Below, one piece after another: positions 1 through 10,809 of a stretch of DNA of 64,000 bases; the first letter of the stretch is position 1; each line of letters opens with the position of its first letter. Made by a program: the position numbers and the translations under genes. The notes beneath the pieces are model-generated. The model was not told the origin of the DNA. It was given only the letters and a program-made list of their open reading frames with translations, and made no database searches. Source of the DNA: Endomychus coccineus (taxonomy: Eukaryota; Arthropoda; Insecta; Coleoptera; Endomychidae); contig OY294068.1 in NCBI GenBank assembly GCA_958510875.1, forward strand, positions 165,921,962 to 165,985,961. The letters run 5' to 3'.

Positions 1-881
1 CCTATAACCACAGATCTGGTCCATTTATATCAATCTCGTTCAACTATGCTTTGTTAAATTTCATTATATTCCTTTGTACACACCAGTATACAAATGGAAT
101 CGCAGTTATTAATCATAATAAAATGAAACGTTAGAACCCTAATGGAAGCTTCATATTTCTTCAACTGTCGCTGCCACCGTAGGAAACATAACTGGTATCA
201 GCATCTATTCCCCCTTCGAGATCTACAATAGATCAATTAATCGGTTTTCTAGCGATTTAAAGTAACTTTGTTCTCGAACTATTCCCTTTCCGCAAACCTT
301 TATAACTGTCATATTTGATGGACAATGTCCGTCAACAGAACACGCAGCATCCGAGGGTATTACAGTTTGCAGATATTATTCCCCTTTCTATCTGCATCTA
401 ACATGCAACGAACTGGTTTTAACTTGCATTACTCGTCCTATTTAACCTTTACTAACAACTGATATCATCCCACCCTTCGTGTCAGTTCTGAGTAACTAGA
501 GATTTGGTAAATTTGTTGCGTGTATTTCATGTCTGTTTTGGAGAAAATGACGTTCGTCTAGATTTGTTGTAACCAATTTGACGTGAAAAACAACATAAAA
601 TGACCAATTTTTATTCCATAATTTAGTTAACCAGACCTCGATCGCTCCATGTTTGCAGAAGTAATATATAAAATGTAGGGGTTTATGCCATTGTTTTTTA
701 CCCTCACCATGAATAATAATATTTATCCTATTGGCGATATGTCAATGTTGACATATTTGGGTCGAAATCATCCACAATCCTAAAGAATCAATAGCTTCCA
801 ATCATATTGATCTAGAATTATTTATGCAAAAGAAAAAAAAGTGAAAATAAGTAAAAGGACATAAGTCACAATTTGGTCAAA
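1..881. other. AT-rich stretch without recognisable gene
   Basis: Neither strand gives a reading frame that I can match to a protein family, and I see no long repeat arm or tandem array. There is no tRNA- or rRNA-like stretch. Confidence 0.5.
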
Positions 882-1133
882 TTACTTTTTTAATGTCACT
901 GGGCAAGATTTTTGTTTCTGCATCGGATAAGCCTGATTACTTCCTGTATATTTTGAGTAATTTTGAAAATGTTTCGTTTCATAATGACGTTTAATGTTAT
1001 ATTCTTTGAGAACGGCCATGGTTTCATTGCAAATCAAACATAGTGTCTTCTTACTGGACTCGATTACAAAATATTGAAAGTTCCATTGATCTTTGAATGT
1101 TCTTCATTCACTGTCCAGTTTTCGCTTCTTTTC
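882..1133 (-). pseudogene. hAT-type (GTF2IRD2/ZBED-like) BED zinc-finger relic
   Basis: Read on the minus strand, one frame gives a peptide with KKRKLDSE, a stop, then RTFKDQWNFQYFVIES, CLIC, EYNIKRHYETKH and NYSKYTG. The C-x2-C followed by H-x4-H spacing is that of the BED finger at the N-terminus of GTF2IRD2/ZBED-like hAT transposases, which binds transposon ends. One in-frame stop and loss of the rest of the protein make it a dead fragment; the frame closes at 882-884. The family assignment is from pattern recognition. Sequence at about 1610-1665 (CAGTATGGCCCTAAGG, then GGAGACTCCTGATTTAGA) resembles a hAT terminus and may be the other remnant of the same copy. Confidence 0.55.
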
Positions 1134-1832
1134 CACACTTGTAAATCACACACAAATCTAAATGCTGTTACGAAGATGTCTTTCAAACAAGCACAAACAC
1201 GTTTTAAGGAGTACGCACTACTTTTCATGACAGACAGTTTTGCTTCCTTCGCTTTCTCTAGGCGGACTGACTCGCGGCCGCGCCGCTAGCCGTTTTATGT
1301 CCAATTACTCCTATCTAGAAGTGAGTGGAATATACCAGAACTTTCTTGAAACAACGAGATTATTCGCAAATGTTTAATTGCTACTGCGCTTTCGAAAGTA
1401 CTATCTGTGAGCGAGATACTACCACTACCTATTTCCGCGTGTGACACCTGGTCGTCAAGTGTCGAGGTCGTAACAATAAAGTATAGTTAGTACACAATAG
1501 TAATTGAATTAGCAAATTTGGCAAGCGTATGTTCGCTCAGAGCGCCTAGTCTAGAAATTATAGATAATGGAAGGAAAATCAAAACGGTTTTGACCCTTGG
1601 AACTTACTGGGAGTAAACAGTATGGCCCTAAGGGTGGAAAGTTTGGAGACTCCTGATTTAGACTAGAGACCTTATCATAATATCTAGACTGAAAATACCT
1701 TATCATAAAAATAGATTAGTTTTCGTCGACAATTGAGATTTATTCCTTCAGAGAGCATACGGTGTGGATGTGGGATGTTCCCAAAAAAAAAACAATTATA
1801 GCAGCTACCAGTGGAAATAATAATATATAATA
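1134..1832. other. Non-coding, possible hAT terminus
   Basis: There is no supported gene. A short GC-rich patch lies near 1270-1290. The 1610-1665 stretch looks like a hAT terminal repeat, but I see no partner end. Confidence 0.3.
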
Positions 1833-1834
1833 TA

Positions 1835-2712
1835 CAGGGTGTTTCAGAAAGACTTCCCATAAATGCAGGGGGCGGTAGATTTTACAAAAATAATCAGATT
1901 TTTCATATGAACTACAGTCATATCTTCTTTCGTTTCGGAGATAGAGTGCGTTCAATTTATTTTTTTTAACAAAATTTGGCTGTAGCTCCTGTGCAGTTAC
2001 AGATATTTCGTTGAAATCTGGTACTCGGGGGTTTCAGAGGATGCCGAATAAGATGATTCAGTTAGTTCCAGCTGGGTACGCAACTTTTCGGCGTTTCTTT
2101 TAGCCTAAACTTTTTTGAAAATGATTGTTTTGTTTTCTTTGCAAATTTTTCTGGTTAACAATTTTATTTCAAACAAATAATTTAATCTTGTTGAGGTTCT
2201 CAAAATCTCGCCGTTTTCGAGAAAAAAGCTTTTAAATGAACATAACGAAAACTCATTAACAAATTTACTTACTACCGAAATCGCGTATGTTCATTCAAAC
2301 GCGTTTTTCTCGAAAACGGTGAGATTTTGAGAACCTCAACAGGAGTACATTATTTGCTTGAAATAAAATTGTAAAGCAGAAAAATGTGCAAAGAAAACAA
2401 AAAATGTATTCTCAAAAAAGTTAAGGCTGAAAGAAACGCCCAAAAGTCGCGCACCCAGCGCCCTCTACCGCATAATATGAAACTGACTAAACCATCTCAT
2501 TCGGCGTCCTCTGAAACCCCCCGAGTACCAGATTTCAACGAAATATATGTAGCTGCACAGGAGCTATAGCAAAATTTCGTTTAAAAAATAAATTTAACGC
2601 CCGTATCTCCGAAACAGAAGAAGATGGAACCATAGTTTATATAAAAAATCTGATTATTTTTGCAAAATCTATCGTCCCCTGCATTTACGGGAGGTATTTC
2701 TGAAACACCCTG
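1835..2712. mobile_element. Foldback element, TIR CAGGGTGTTTC, TA target site
   Basis: The left arm (from 1835) reappears inverted up to 2712. Landmarks pair across a centre near 2270: the CAGGGTGTTTCAGAAA ends, the atttt(a/g)caaaaataatcag block, the CTCGGGGG(T)TTTCAGAGG block, and the gagattttgagaacctcaa block. The arms are a few hundred bases each with moderate divergence, leaving a short unpaired centre of about 50 bp. TA lies directly outside both ends (1833-1834, 2713-2714), as expected for Tc1/mariner-type integration. There is no transposase, so it is non-autonomous. The ORF inside (about 2384-2569) is arm sequence, not a gene. Confidence 0.85.
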
Positions 2713-2744
2713 TATAACGTATTAGCACCTATAGTTTGTCTGCA

Positions 2745-3731
2745 TCATCGTTAAGGGTGGTTGTGGAATCTAAAACGTGTGTCTTACTTTACGTTTGAAA
2801 TAATTATGTCACTGTCACACTGACATCATCAATAACCTACCAATTTCATAGCTATTTATTTCAGTTGTAAAACAATAATGAACTACAAATTAAAAATTCT
2901 CTTGGTCAAGGGTGGTTGTGGAATAAAAAACGAAATGTTAACTTTGAACCTTTTACAAGGTCGCAATAGCCACAAACGGGGTCGAAAACTGTTTTAAATT
3001 GGTTAATTTTCGATAAATCGAATGACGTTCAAGTGAGGAGCTCGTAGCACGCGAGTTAGAAAAGTGCAAATCTTCGGAACATAGAACGTCTTTACGAGGA
3101 CTTTTCGCTTGCGGTTTTCGCTCCATGTCGTTACTTTATGAACGGGGCCAACTAAATAGCATAGTCTCGGGCCCCAAAATGTCGATTAAATAGGAAAATT
3201 TAATTAAAATAGAAACAGGTACTCTCAGGTCTCAGCTACGCGCGTCTAACGTGCGACGTACCAAGGGGAATTTTCTAGCTACTAAAATATATCCAAAAGC
3301 GGTTAAAACCTAGCGGCCTATAGCCGAAAACACTATGACAACTGGCGCCGGCCACACGGGGAATAAAACGGCCCCGAATTAACAAGATCGAGGTAAAAAG
3401 TATAAACTCTAACTGTCGCGTAGCGAGCTCCTCGAGGCATATGTCAAAATGATTACGTTCGTAGCTAATTACATAGGACGCCTGGCGTTCATGCAATTGT
3501 GTTTTTATACAATTCGAACCTTCTAATTTATTTCGATAGGCCACGTGAAAATCCCGGAGTCTAAAGCGCTAGAGACTTCTGAGTGTTATAACATTCGTAT
3601 AAAATTGCGAAATTTCTCACTTTTAGAAACTTCAAATTAATTAATTTGACACAAGTTTTGATAACGTAAAGTAAGACACACGTTTTAGATTCCACAACCA
3701 GCCTTGACCAAGATAATTTTTGATATCCCGG
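2745..3731 (+). mobile_element. Family A element, copy 1, rearranged at its left end
   Basis: This is the same sequence as the complete copy at 49389-50320. The right end is intact, with the inverted terminal stretch TTTTTGATATCCCGG followed by TA at 3732-3733. The left end starts part-way into the terminal repeat (AGGGTGGTTGTGGAATC at about 2752). A second partial copy of that same motif lies at about 2908-2935, so the left end has been duplicated or rebuilt. The core is less AT-rich than its surroundings and is well conserved between copies. No transposase or other protein match was found; the open frame at 3275-3544 is not conserved in the other copies. Confidence 0.75.
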
Positions 3732-3733
3732 TA

Positions 3734-4552
3734 TTAAATTTTTCATTATAGCCAGTGCTCTCGAGCTAGGCTCATCTGGTTTCTATTAAAAAAACCTGAT
3801 GTCTCCTGATTGTGAGCTGTCATTTCCTATACTGAAGTCCCTTTTACCTTCGGATGATACCTTAAATTATTCTCAATGTCTGTACATTTTCATTCATTAA
3901 TTTAAAGAAATTAGGAACACTGAGTACCCGAAAGGTCACGCCACAAGTTAAAAATCCTCGTTGCAAGAAGGGTCCGTCATGAATAATAATAGCTATAACA
4001 GGACAAAGGAAGCAATGCCTTGCGATGGAACACGTGTCATCGAGTCCAATTATTCACCCTTCTAGCTAGCTGGTGCAACTGCATCATAGCCGTTCTCACG
4101 GATTTCTATGAACGAGATACCAGCTCAGTTGTTTCTCATGTGTGTTGACCCGTTTATATTTTAGTAGAACGCTGCTCCACATCCGGGTCCGGTGGTGATT
4201 ACTTTAAACGTCGTTGAAAGGACGCGTTATTTCACTCCGATAATTCCATTATGTGCCTCGGATCGTTTTAAACTAAAGATGAGCAATAACCCGAAATGGC
4301 ACCACGTGTAATTATGATGGGATTAATTAAAGGGTTTTGTCGCATAACGTAACGGCTTGACTTTTGGGCCAATATATAAACACAGTTAACTGTTTCTTGA
4401 GAATGGTCCAATTTAGAGACCAGTTTTTAGTTGTTATAAATTCACGATTTAGGTCACAACCTTTCTCAAATCGTTATTAAACCAATGAACTGGAAACCAT
4501 AACAATATTGAAATACACCTCTCAATTTCTAATGATTATTTGGTAGATAAAC
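3734..4552. other. No gene seen
   Basis: Unannotated AT-rich sequence. I see no repeat arms and no protein match on either strand. Confidence 0.4.
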
Positions 4553-4701
4553 ATTTTATTTCTGACCGAGATATTATAAGCTTATATCGTCATAGTTACG
4601 CTATCAATAATGAGGGTCATAACTCCCTTGGGACATTATAGATTCTATAATTCCCTCTACCTTTCACAAGTAAAAATAAAATAAGAAATGCTAATATATA
4701 T

Positions 4702-6336
4702 TGTTATGATTTCATTTCCTAAACAATAAAAATGATAAAAATTAGAACTTACCGAACATTGAAAATCAGAAAAGATTAATAAAAAGATATTATATGGAAT
4801 TAAAAAACAATATTAAAAGTTAAATAATAATTAGTATAATATAATAAACAATGTAAAACATAATAAACAACAATGTAATTAGAATAGAAGTGTAAAACAA
4901 GAACTTCAGTGAAAGTGAATAAACGTACAGTGTTACGAAGGCAGAAATCATAATTAAAATGATTACAAAAACTATCATGAGATAGCACAAACTATTGAAA
5001 AATGTTATAGATATAAGTAAGGATTAGTAAATTTGAGTTATATAATGTTAAAGAAATGTTATTGATATATTATATTATGTATTAGTTTTTAAGAATGAAA
5101 ACTGTCAAATTTATAATAATTATTGGGATAATCATATTAATAATAACCTAATCATAGGTTATCTTATACCAAAGTGTGTGGAAAAATGTAGGCAATATTA
5201 ATTTAAAAAGAAGGAATCATCATCATTTAAAATAAGTTGAAAATCTCCAATAATTCAAAATTTATAGAATACTAAATTCTGATTGGTCGAGGCGATTTTA
5301 TAAACGTCAGACGAGTAACAATGTAATACTTATGTCAGTTTGCAACAATCAGCAAAGCATTCTTGATAGGTAAAGAAAGCACCTCATAGGTTGAATATGA
5401 CATCAAGTAGCATCTGTTTTGAAGGCCTATAAAAGGCATCTGAAGACAAGCCAAGTCAGTTAGCCATCAACATCTGAAGAGTCAAGGTACTCAAGCAACT
5501 CATAAAGTTTCCATAACCTTAGTTTATTGGATAAACATCGGTGAACCCAAGTGTTCCAGTAGCTTCGTAAGGTTGAAAGTAACCGAAGCAAATAAATAAT
5601 TTCTACAAGTCAAGTAGTGTTCCAAGTCTCCGAACAAAGTTTAAAGGTTACAATAACCTACAATTCATAAGTAACATCGAACGATAGCCAGCCTTCGATA
5701 AAGTTCCAAACATCATTAAAGAGTTTTGTATCTTTAATAAAAAGAATAAAACTAAGTTAACAATTTTCAACAGTTCCTGATTTCAAAAGAAGTAACCATA
5801 GTTTACCTGTGTTTATTGTGAATAGCAGAAAAATTGTGTACCTACGGTTAGAGTGAATTATCAAATTAATAAGAAGATCAAGCCAAGTGAACATTGCCTA
5901 CATTTTAAAACATATTCTTGGATATAAACTAAACGTAAGTTTATTTATTATTTCTCCATTGTATTATTATCTGTCTGTAAATCTGAAAGAAAGATTGTAG
6001 ATTATAATTTTGTAAACAAAGATAAATAGTAAATAATTTTGAGGTTAGATCATATATCTATTTGAACATAACATTGTAAAAATTGATACCCGAGATAAAT
6101 TAGAGTCATAGAAATTTAAATATTAAAAGTTTTAACATTCAAAGAACATTGTGTTTAATTCCATATATAATTCAATATAAAATTAAAAAGGTAAAAATTC
6201 ATTATTCGATTCAAAACAAACATAAGATTCAAAATAAATAAAATACAATAAGAAAGCTAGCCGGTAGAATTCAAAACATTGAAAGAATCAAATTAATCAA
6301 ATAATTCATAATAAATAAGCTAAAAAGACCTTTTCA
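4702..6336 (+). mobile_element. Probable solo LTR inserted in the Crypton-like copy
   Basis: Comparison with the uninterrupted copy near 56779 shows a foreign block of about 1.64 kb. It can be read as beginning TGTTATGATTT and ending TTTTCA, i.e. TG..CA like an LTR. It contains a textbook core promoter (see 5428-5463) and AATAAA-type signals near 6230, but no gag or pol coding. A solo LTR left by recombination explains all of this. The flanks are so AT-rich that no clean target duplication can be called. A non-LTR explanation, such as a non-autonomous insertion, remains possible. Confidence 0.5.
5428..5463 (+). promoter_or_regulatory. TATA box plus TCAGT initiator in the LTR-like insertion
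   Basis: TATAAAAGG begins at 5428 and TCAGTT at 5456. The A of TCAGT is 30 bases from the first T of the TATA box, the spacing expected for arthropod RNA polymerase II core promoters. This is the main argument that the insertion is an LTR, with U3 upstream and R starting near 5458. Confidence 0.6.
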
Positions 6337-6339
6337 TAA

Positions 6340-6785
6340 TAATATATATTTATAAATCTCATGACATCTTTAGGAGATAAAACAGCGGATTTTTTCGGCT
6401 TATAACTCTTACTCTTCCGTTTCAAAAAAGCCTCTAGTTCATTGAACTTGGTGATATCTCGTTTCTCATGTATAGTCACCATCGATTTTAGCATTGACCA
6501 TTTAGGCCATAAACATAGAAAATTCCTTGCCAGTTCTTGAAAATATGCCAGAAATACAGTTTCAGTGGCATCTTTTGGCATAACATTTTTCCGTGTCAGC
6601 CACTCCAGATATATTTTATATTCTTTTTTGTATACGGCTTCACTTTTCGATGGAAATGACGATTCTCTTGCTTTTTCAGCATTTTTCAAAAAATCCTCCA
6701 CTATATTTGGGGTAGAAAACACGTTTTTAACGCAAACACACCTTGATAATAAAGCTTTGTTTGTAAACAAGTAACATAGCAACAA
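6340..6785 (-). pseudogene. Crypton-type tyrosine recombinase, N-terminal fragment
   Basis: The minus-strand frame encodes roughly 150 residues. It contains the SAM-like core-binding part typical of Crypton-type tyrosine recombinases of insects: VEDFLKNAEKARESSF, VYKKEYKIYLEWL, ETVFLAYFQEL, SMLKSM, FLKRKSKSYKPKKSAVL and DVMRFI. It ends before the catalytic domain (no Arg/His/Arg/Tyr set), at the point where the LTR-like block was inserted. The other copy (56700-57295) also lacks the catalytic domain, so the loss predates duplication. The last residues of the open frame, below 6340, come from the insertion. Confidence 0.65.
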
Positions 6786-7006
6786 CCTAGCAACAACAAA
6801 ATTCCTATAATCAACGGTACCTGATTCAAATATAGTGGGAAGGTAATGAATTGGTGCATTTATTCCGTTTTAAAAATGAACAAAATTTTATTGAAATCTG
6901 TCAGAAATAAAATTATCTATGTACCACGGGAATTAATGAGCCTTAATAACCTCAGGCAATTGCCATCGGTAATTAAGGCCCGTATAATTCCCTTGATACA
7001 TAAATA

Positions 7007-7702
7007 ACTATTAGGTATTGATACCAGGAACATATTTATTATCAACTTTATCGTCTTTGGAAGAGCTGTTTGTTATCTCAGCCTGTAACGTCCTAGAACT
7101 GCTCAACGGGCTTCGCATGTAACCCGCTTGGTAAATTTAACAATTTTTAATCATTATCTTGAACAATTATTGTTATCTAGTCTGCGTTCATGCTATTTTT
7201 TATGTTTATTTCTCACATAAACTTAGTCATTTGCTTGATTTCTGCCTTATCTAAAATTTTATGTTTTTGTAAGGTTTGAGGAACAAGAGAAAAAAATCGC
7301 CCCGAGCGCAAAAATAAAACTTCGCTGTGAATATCCTGGAATAACTTTTTATAAACTTGACTCAGCACCAGTCTATGATATATCAAATTATTCGCAATTG
7401 TGTGGAGAAGTAGGATAAACAGTTAAAAGTTGCATATGTAAGACTGTTTGGCTGCTATTTCCATAAAAGTTAAAAAAACGCAAAATTTTCATCCAATTTG
7501 ACGTAAAAATCGGGAAATAAAAAATCGTAGAGTCAATGTTAGATCCAAATACCGTAGAGTGGCTCATTACGAAGAGATTGATACCGTTCCGAAGTCCATA
7601 TGGACTTTTATTAAAAAGTTATAGCGCGTTAACCGATTAAGTTTCGTGAAAATTCTCACATATTTAACCCATCAAGACCCAGGCAAAACGCAGCCTACTT
7701 AC
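7007..7702. other. No gene seen
   Basis: Non-coding in all frames as far as I can tell. It precedes a diverged tandem duplication and may contain an older, unrecognisable unit of it. Confidence 0.35.
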
Positions 7703-8235
7703 AGCCAAACTAACTACGCAGTGCATAGCATAAGTTGAAAAAAAATTACTCGTGTTTTTTTATGCCGAAATAATTGTTTAAACAATTATAAAAAATCATC
7801 GGAATTCTTTCGATTTGAGGGTGCCGATCGACTTAGAAGACCAAATTACTGCGAGATATGGACTTATCCTCGCATTTTGCACAATTGTTTATTGTTAAAA
7901 TGCTAATAAACAATTCAGGTGTTGAAAAGTCCAGTTAGATCCAAGCTCAGGAAAGTGCAAAAATATGAAACTAACTACGCAGCTCATAGAAACAATGAAC
8001 AAAAATTACCCGTGTCTTTTTGTTTAGCCAAATTGATTGTTTAAACAATCATTGTTCAAACAATTGTTATAAATCAACAAAATTTCGTCCATTTGAGAGT
8101 GCCAATCGACTCAGCGAACAAAATTACTATGACCTACGGACTTTTTGTCGCAAACCGAGCAATTGTATATTGTTAAAACGCTCATTAATAAATGATTGTT
8201 TATTGTTTAAACAATCAATTTGGTCAAACCTGCGG
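7703..8235 (+). repeat. Diverged tandem duplication, period about 268 bp
   Basis: The motif AAACTAACTACGCAG, then CATAG and AAAAATTAC(T/C)CGTGT, starts at about 7705 and recurs at about 7970. Matching blocks follow in the same order in each unit: a TTGTTTAAACAAT palindrome, a TTTGAG(G/A)GTGCC(G/A)ATCGACT block, and a CAATTGT(T/A)TATTGTTAAAA block. Units are perhaps 75-80 percent alike. Several TTTAAACA-centred palindromes lie inside each unit. Probably a two-unit satellite remnant or a duplicated non-autonomous element. Confidence 0.65.
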
Positions 8236-9108
8236 TGACAGCGATTAGGTACTTTTAGTATCCTGAAAAAACTAGGGTCATTTTGCCTTTGAAATGATTA
8301 CACAAAACCATTGGTTTCTCAATACTCTTATTTTCCACAAATAATGTTGGTGAGCAACTGAAAGTAATAGTCTAGGAGCTAGAGCTATATGGTGGGCCTG
8401 AATGAATACTACTGTATGTTGGTGGAGAAAGGTTCAATGTACAAAAGCTTTCACAAACCGAATCATGTATTGTCAGGCGTTTCCAAGCTACAGCCACCTC
8501 AAATTTTGGACTTGTTTATTGCACGAACTCTTTTTCTTAGTTGTATATATATTAAAAATCATAAAATTCTTATACATTTGCACCTAGTGCCGATGTTTTT
8601 TATAGGGGCAATTTCTTGGAGCTAGCCAGTTAATTCAGTAGGCTAAATGAAATGCACGAACATAGTTTCTAACCTGGTAGAAAATGTTGGTAATTATTGC
8701 CAGTTGTTGAAAAATCAGATTAAAAACCTTGGCGTGTTTTTTCATCTAGGCATTTCCGAGTAATTGGCCATTATTTGAATCAAAAATAGACTTTTTAGCA
8801 CTTCACGGCTAAAATGGGTGCATTGGAACAAAATACCTTGGCACCGTGTTAAATACATAAATTTGGTGTCAAAGAATAACCAGTATGAGTGACAATGTTT
8901 TTTTCCCAATATAACCCCTCCCTCAACCCCGAAAACCTCCCTGAAAAAAAATTAAACGTGTGGCACTCGGGGAGTGCCGCGGTAAAGCTATTGCATAGCA
9001 CTACGCCACTGGAAAAAGTTGGGCAGAAAAACACCCACTACCCCTTCAAAATCTTCACGAATTATGAGTAAAAAAGAGTATCATCTTGATCTCTATGAAG
9101 AGTATTCT
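8236..9108. other. No gene seen
   Basis: There are only short overlapping frames, with no family match. No tandem or inverted structure is visible. Confidence 0.35.
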
Positions 9109-9166
9109 GTGACAAGTGCATAGATAACTCTACTACCGGTAGTAGAGTTATCTATGGTGACAAGTG
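9109..9166. repeat. 38-bp perfect palindrome flanked by a 10-bp direct repeat
   Basis: GTGACAAGTG occurs at 9109-9118 and again at 9157-9166. Between them, 9119-9156 is a perfect 38-bp palindrome centred on CTACCGGTAG (each half CATAGATAACTCTACTACC). An exact direct repeat bounding an exact palindrome is what a small insertion with target duplication would leave. No known element family is recognised. It abuts family A copy 2. Confidence 0.85.
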
Positions 9167-9830
9167 TCAGTTGACTTGTAAACACAATTTTGTACGAAAG
9201 TTTTAACGTTCAGATCTCGATAGCGCCTATCGAAATTAAAAGGTTCGAATTGTATAAAAACACAATTGCATGAACGCCAGACGACTTATGTAATTAGCTA
9301 CGAACGTAATCATTTTGACATATCCTCGAGGAGCTCGCTGCGCGTAAGTTAGAGTTTATACATTTTACCTCTATTTTGTTAATTTGGGGCCGTTTCGAAC
9401 CCCGTGCGGCCGACGCCAGTTGTAATAAAGTATTTTGAGCTATGGGCCGCCAGCTTTTAGCCGCTTTCGGTATATTCAAGTAGCTAGAAAATTCCCTTTC
9501 GTACGTCGCACGTCAGATGCTAGTAGGCGACAGCTGAGAATACCTCAAACTGTTTTAATTAAATTTTTCTATTTAATCGACATTTTGGGGCCCGAGACTA
9601 TGCTATTTAGTTGGCCCCGTTCATAAACTAACGACATGGAGCGAAAACCGCATGCGAAAAGTCCTCGTTAAGACGTTCTATGTACCGTAAATTTGCACTT
9701 TTCTAACTCGCGACCTACGCGCTTCTCACGTGGACGTCATTCGATTTATCGAAAATTAACCAATTCAAAACAGTTTTCGACTCAGTTTGGGGCTATCACC
9801 ACCTTTTAAAAGGTTCAAAGTTTACATTTC
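9167..9830 (-). mobile_element. Family A element, copy 2, both termini missing
   Basis: This is the reverse complement of the core of the copies at 2745-3731 and 49389-50320. Shared landmarks include AATTAGCTACGAACGTAATC, the GGGGCC..GTGCGGCCG block, GTACGTCGCACG and CGATTTATCGAAAATTAACC. The terminal CCGGGATATC repeats are absent. The copy runs from near CACAATT (about 9183) to AAAAGGTTCAAAGTT (about 9825). No coding capacity. Confidence 0.75.
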
Positions 9831-10800
9831 GACAATTTCAAGCTCGGCCGAGCTACGTGGTAGGCGGAGTGGTGGGTGTCAGGATATTTCGTTACAGTAT
9901 TTGTTTTTTGTTTTTTTTCTTGATTCGGTCGCCGCGCTCAAAGCCCGCGATAAAAGCTATATGCAATAGCTTAAAATCTAAATATTCAAAATATCTTTGG
10001 GTGGCTTCTTCATTTCCGGTACCCATGTTTGTATGCAACCTGTCAATGAATCTTCTAACATGTATCCATTTATTATTATCAAAAAAAACGGTGTCCCTCG
10101 ATAATACTTTCCAAAAGTGATTGACTCATTTTTGGGCGCAATTATTGTTAATCAATGGATAACACCAAATCTATGAACGAGAATGTGTAAATAGTATTTG
10201 ATAGTATAGTATCAATACTTCCATGACGAATAAACTATTCTGTAGATGTTTGTTATCGGTCGACCCATCGTAAACGCGTACAAATACGTTCGTTTCCTAA
10301 ATCACTGTCCGTAGTAATCTAACGTTCTGTCAAGCAAGAGAACATTGCGTTCCTCTATACATCGACGCATGACCCCTATTCAACTTATTAATCATAGAGT
10401 TCTCGAGAGGACAATGACTTTACGATTATAAGGACGCGGCGTGAGCGGCTTCAACTAGTAAAATACGGGAACATGCAAAACATCTGACTTCGAGGTTTTT
10501 TCTTTTACAATCGTTTGTTTACTACGTATCTACACACACAATTAAATTCTTCACGGTTTTATGTAAGTAAATACCGCATCACTACATGAATATTTAACAT
10601 CATGTAGGATTAGTAATAGGATAATTGGTGTGATTGTTGAAAATTTTTATGACTTCGTAAAACCCATGTGGTTTGATTTGCGAACATGAATATTTTAAAT
10701 TAAATGGTTTGAAGTCGGGAGGGAATCTTGCGTTTTGGTCATTTCTACAACGTTGCAAAAATCTCTTCTTCAATATCTGTTCCTGGAATCTTGTAATTGA
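9831..10800. other. No gene seen
   Basis: Non-coding and AT-rich. The 5' limit of the LINE that follows is indistinct. Confidence 0.35.
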
Positions 10801-10809
10801 ATCCGATAG

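Larger units (their letters stand above)
4553..7006 (-). mobile_element. Crypton-like element, copy 1, split by an LTR-like insertion
   Basis: The outer parts (4553-4700 and about 6339-7006) match 56636-57552 almost base for base, but there they are contiguous. So 4702-6336 was inserted later. The coding relic is on the minus strand (see 6340-6785). Near the right end this copy lacks about 38 bp that the other copy has between two TTGC repeats, a microhomology deletion. The left boundary begins ATTTTATTTCTGACC in both copies; an inverted match (GTCAGAAATAAAAT) lies at about 6900. Confidence 0.7.

Noticed and set aside
1740..2720. Small genes at 1740-1955(-) and 2384-2569(+)
   Set aside because: Both lie within the arms of the foldback element 1835-2712.
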